A stretch of DNA of 64,000 nucleotides from Thalassia testudinum (lineage: Eukaryota > Streptophyta > Magnoliopsida > Alismatales > Hydrocharitaceae), in contig JAZHRO010000012.1 in the NCBI GenBank assembly GCA_037157565.1, forward strand, positions 61,123,501 through 61,187,500, given 5' to 3'. Made by a program: the position numbers and the translations under genes. The notes below the pieces were generated by a model. The model was not told where the DNA came from and made no database searches. It saw nothing but the letters and a program-made list of their open reading frames with translations. Each line of letters begins with the position of its first letter. Position 1 is the stretch's first letter. This document shows positions 60,875 through 64,000 of the stretch, one piece after another.

Positions 60875-62324
60875 CAAGTACGGATCGACCATCTGTCCTG
60901 TGATGATGCGGTCTATCAGCTCTGGCCTCGTCTGTCGTGTCACAGTCACTGCCCCACAATGCCCCCGTAACCCTAGAGGTGTCCAACTGCCCACCTCCTC
61001 CAATAGGCTCCAACTCTGTAACTGTAAACTGGCCAAGTGTGCGGGCGCCTTCCGGCTCAAGGCGTCAGCCACCACGTTGGCCTTTCCCGGGTGGTAGGAA
61101 ATGCTGCAGTCATAGTCCTTCAAGAGCTCCAACCAACATCTCTGTCTCATGTTGAGCTCCTTCTGATCAAAAAGGTATCTGAGGCTCTTGTGATCTGTGA
61201 AAATCTTGAAGGTCTCACCGTACAAGTAGTGCCTCCAGGTCTTCAGCGCGAAGACGACAGCTACCAGCTCCAGGTCATGGGTAGGGTAGGTATGCTCATG
61301 AGGCTTCAGTTGCTGCGAAGCGTAAGCGACAACGTGACCCCTCTGCATGAGCACACCCCCTAACCCCTGCAAGGAGGCGTCCGTGTACACAACAAACCCG
61401 CCACTACTGTCAGGGATGGTGAGCACGGGAGAAGAAGTCAACCTCTCCTTCAGCTCCTGAAAACACGCCTCACAGGCGTCTGTCCAAGTGAAGGGCACGT
61501 CCTTCCGGGTCAACTGTGTCATAGGATGCGCAATCTGTGAAAAACCCCTGATGAACCGTCTGTAGTAGCCTGCCAGTCCTAGGAAACTGCGAATCTCAGT
61601 GACTGAACGCGATCTCTCCCACTTGAGCACTGCCTCGACCTTGGCTGGGTCCACCGCCAAGCCGTCCCCAAAGATCACATGACGTAAGAAGGTTACCTCC
61701 CTCAACCAAAACTCGCACTTGCTGTATTTGGCGTACAGCCTACGTCGACTCAGTGTGTCCAGAACCATCCACAAGTGATGTCCGTGCTGCGTCTGATCTC
61801 GAGAATAGATGAGTACATCATCAATAAATACCACCACGAACTGGTCCAAGTACAGTCTAAACACCCGGTTCATCAGGTCCATGAAAGCAATGGGGACATT
61901 GGTCCGCCCAAACGACATGACCAGAAACTCATAGTGTCCGTACCGGGTGCGAAAAGCTGTCTTGGAGACATCTGCCTCCCTGATCCTCAACTGGTGGTAT
62001 CCAGACCTCAAGTCGATCTTGGAGAACACCGTGGCACCCCAACTGGTCAAACAAGTCGTTGATCCTCGGCAGCGGATATCTGTTCTTGATGGTGACCCTG
62101 TTCAGCTGTTGGTAGTCCACACAAAGGCGTAGGGTACCATCCTTCTTCTTCACAAACAGTACCGTGGCTCCCCAGGGAGATGCACTGGGCCTCACAAAGC
62201 CCTTCTCCAAAAGGTCCCGCAACTGAGACTTGAGCTCTCGTAGCTCAAGCGGTGCCATCCTGTATGGTGCGGTGGAGATGGGGCTGGTCCCTGGTACTAG
62301 TGAGATCTCAAACTCGATCTCACG
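60875..62324 (-). pseudogene. M3 reverse transcriptase and RNase H
   Basis: Ty3-type reverse transcriptase with RNase H, which makes the DNA copy of the element. The N-terminal part (62258 to about 62045) shows '[34 protein letters not shown]' and '[13 protein letters not shown]'. A frameshift near 62042 moves the reading to the 392-aa frame 62050-60872, beginning around '[17 protein letters not shown]'. The catalytic motif is 'FIDDVLIYS' with its Asp pair at 61817-61822. RNase H follows ('[17 protein letters not shown]', 'DHKSLRYLF', '[14 protein letters not shown]'). Key residues are kept, so decay is recent or selective, but the frameshift and a stop at 60872 make it non-functional. Confidence 0.88.
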
Positions 62325-63030
62325 CTATGGCGGTAGTCCTGGTAACTCGTCTGGGAACACGTCAGGGTACTCTCTGACCACCAGGATGCTGTGGAAGTCT
62401 GCCACAAGGATGGGCTCCGCCACCACACAAGCTAGGAAGCCCTCACACCCCTGGCTCAAAAGTCTCGCCGCCCAAACTGCCGAAATGCACCTGAAGCCTC
62501 CGTCCACTGGCTGTCCATGAAACTCAAAAGAAGGCAACTCTGGTATGGAAAAGACGATCTTCCTCTCAAAACAGTCCACCAAAGCGTGGTAAGCGGACAA
62601 CCAGTCCATTCCCAGAATTACGCCAAAACCCTCCATCTGTATCATAATCAGGTCAGCTGGCAGACTATGTCCCCCGATGCTGACCTCACAATCCGTGTAC
62701 ACCTCCTCAACGACAAACAGTTGACCACTCGGACCTCTGATTACGAACGGATACTCTAACAGCATATAATCCTGGCCCAAACTAACTGCGAAACTGGCTG
62801 CGACAAACGAGTGCGTAGCACCGGAATCGAAAAGTGTGTAAACGAGTCTGCCGGAAACTGAAACCATACCTGCCACCACCGATCCCGAAGCTCTGGCATC
62901 CCTTTGTGTCAAGGCGTTGATACGCCCCTCATCTCTAGGTGCGGACGAAGCAGCCACACTCTGCGTCGGAAGGGTAGGTGCTGGCCGGTACCCTCCTCAT
63001 GACTGTTGTCCTCCTCCTCACGCCTGGGAA
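62325..63030 (-). pseudogene. M3 aspartic protease
   Basis: The open frame from above 62957 to 62325 encodes the retropepsin-like protease that cuts the polyprotein. The active-site block is 'FDSGATHSFV' with its Asp codon at 62826-62828. A 'GVILGMDWLSAYHALVD' block follows, the usual second conserved region of Ty3 proteases. 'EYPDVFPDELPGLPP', the linker to reverse transcriptase, precedes a TAG stop at 62325-62327 (probably CAG originally). It is in the same frame as the zinc knuckle just upstream, so gag and protease were one polyprotein. Confidence 0.85.
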
Positions 63031-64000
63031 CCGTGGCCTCCTGTGCGCCCTCTAGTGCTCGGCGCGGGAAGTATCTGCTAACCTCCTGCCCTAGACGAGC
63101 AGTCCCTCCTGATGTGGCCCGGCTGGCCACACTGGTAGCAGAGGAGAACCCGACTCCTGCCCTCAGTGGGTCCCTGCTATTGGCTGGGAGGGGGTCCGGT
63201 GCTGGCGATTGGCCCCTGTCGAGGGCCCCCAAAAGCCACTGATGGCCCTGCAAAACGTGACGGCTCTCCTGCGGACGCCACGTGTCTCCTCTCGCCGGCC
63301 CTGTGAAAAGTCTGGCTGGAAGGGCCTCTTCCGCCCGCCGTTAGTGTCTCGCGCGGACGGGTTGGTCTCCTCGTAGGTCATAGCTGCCTCCACCACCCTC
63401 GAAAACGTAGGCAGCTTCAGGGGTTTGACATACCCCCGAATCGTCGGTCGGAGCCCCTTGGTGAACCTTCAAAGGCTCTCCTCCTCAGTAGCTACTGCTG
63501 TCGCTGCAAAGTTGGACAGCTCCAGAAAATGCGTGCGGTATGCGCTCACAGTCATCCTCCCCTGGCAGAGAGTGTGGAACTCCCGCCTCCTCTAGTCCTG
63601 CCACGTCTGGGGAAAGTATTGCTCGCAGAAGAGGGTGACGAACCGGTCCCAGGTTGGCTCGTCCCTCTCCTATCCCCTGATCGCCCTCCACCACCTGTGT
63701 GCCGCACTCTCCAGCTGGTACGTGGCAAAGGCCACGCGGCACTCCACCGGGGGGCGAAGGGTGTCAAAAACCTTCTCGAGCTACTCAAGCCAGTCCTCTG
63801 CCTCGGTCGGGTCCTCATCCCCCTTGAAGGAGGGGGGCTTCAACTTCCGGAACTGTCCGAAGAGCTCGAAGTGGCGTTGCAGTGGAGATGTTGGTGCACC
63901 TCCAGGCAAAGGTGACCCGTGCACAGAAGCGTCGGAGGAAGGTGGGGGTGGTGGCAGCCCATCCCCTCCCCCGTGTCCAGTGCCGCGTCCGTCGTGTGGT
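63031..64000 (-). pseudogene. M3 gag with zinc knuckle, 5' part outside the window
   Basis: Ty3 Gag, the capsid/nucleocapsid protein. The zinc knuckle CX2CX4HX4C ('CYQCGQPGHIRRDC') lies at 63140-63099. Upstream, in a different frame, are the capsid blocks 'VFDTLRPPVECRVAFATYQLESAA', 'WDRFVTLF', 'EFHTLCQGRMTVSAYRTHF', 'LELSNFAATAVATEEESL' and 'FTKGLRPTIRGYVKPLKLPTF', typical of retrotrans_gag. At least one frameshift separates these from the zinc knuckle. Stops occur near 63765, 63675, 63595 and 63470; those after 'WQD' and 'ESL' fit CAG to TAG and CGA to TGA. The N-terminus, leader, primer-binding site and 5' LTR should lie to the right of 64000. Confidence 0.8.

Noticed and set aside
60708..61363. 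Plus-strand frames of 72-129 codons opposite the polyprotein
   Set aside because: Shadows of the reverse transcriptase/RNase H and integrase coding strand.

Overview
The window looks like the nuclear DNA of a flowering plant, and nearly all of it is repeat. The evidence is stacked LTR retrotransposons of the Ty1/copia and Ty3/gypsy types, a chromodomain-bearing Ty3 polyprotein, a degenerate L1-type LINE, AT-rich intergenic DNA, and only one short open frame with gene-like signals. The GC-rich small gene may hint at a monocot, but the species cannot be named from the sequence. There are no bacterial operons, rRNA genes or CRISPR arrays.

Left half (1-31050): a nest of insertions. The outermost element is a decayed copia retrotransposon on the minus strand. 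Its 5' LTR begins at 30751, its gag is at 29860-30510, and its reading frame resumes at 1-487. Between the two halves sits one solo LTR (copy 1, 493-29829, about 5.0 kb of its own sequence, target-site duplication CACCT). Copy 1 is split by three further LTRs of its own family: copy 2 (1706-14467, CCTCC), copy 3 (16107-22698, AACAT) and copy 4 (24729-29695, CTGCC). Copy 4 keeps a primer-binding site next to its LTR. Copy 2 is split by a 2.7-kb LTR of a second family (D, 2794-10519). D is itself split by a relative (E, 3629-5973) and by an LTR of a third family (F, 6439-9145, CCTAG). Copy 3 is split by another second-family LTR (H, 17022-19693, TGTTT). Subtracting the nested pieces gives 5001 and 5031 bp for copies 1 and 2, and 2664 bp for D against 2672 bp for H.

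Middle (31050-48000): low-complexity AT-rich DNA with microsatellites, two long G/C homopolymers, a degenerate tandem array and small LTR fragments. One candidate gene of 88 codons (36247-36513) has a TATA box upstream.

Right (48000-64000): a truncated LINE reverse transcriptase (48490-49865) is interrupted by copy 5 of the 5-kb LTR family. Copy 5 carries an LTR of the third family (G, 50485-53274, AAGCT). It is then cut by three successive minus-strand elements of the second family: M1, M2 and M3. M3 has a complete 3' LTR (56692-59378) and a long internal region that runs off the right edge. It encodes gag with a zinc knuckle, protease, reverse transcriptase/RNase H, integrase and a C-terminal chromodomain, which is the layout of Tekay/Del chromoviruses. 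The polyprotein is broken by frameshifts and many stops, most of which look like C-to-T changes at CAG or CGA codons. M3 identifies the second family (D, E, H, M1, M2) as chromovirus LTRs.

No intact autonomous element is visible. The most unusual signals are palindromes in LTRs: dense AGACGTCT-type repeats in the second family and rarer copies in the other two, leader hairpins that differ between copies yet keep their pairing, and a shared dyad at the start of two otherwise different LTR families.
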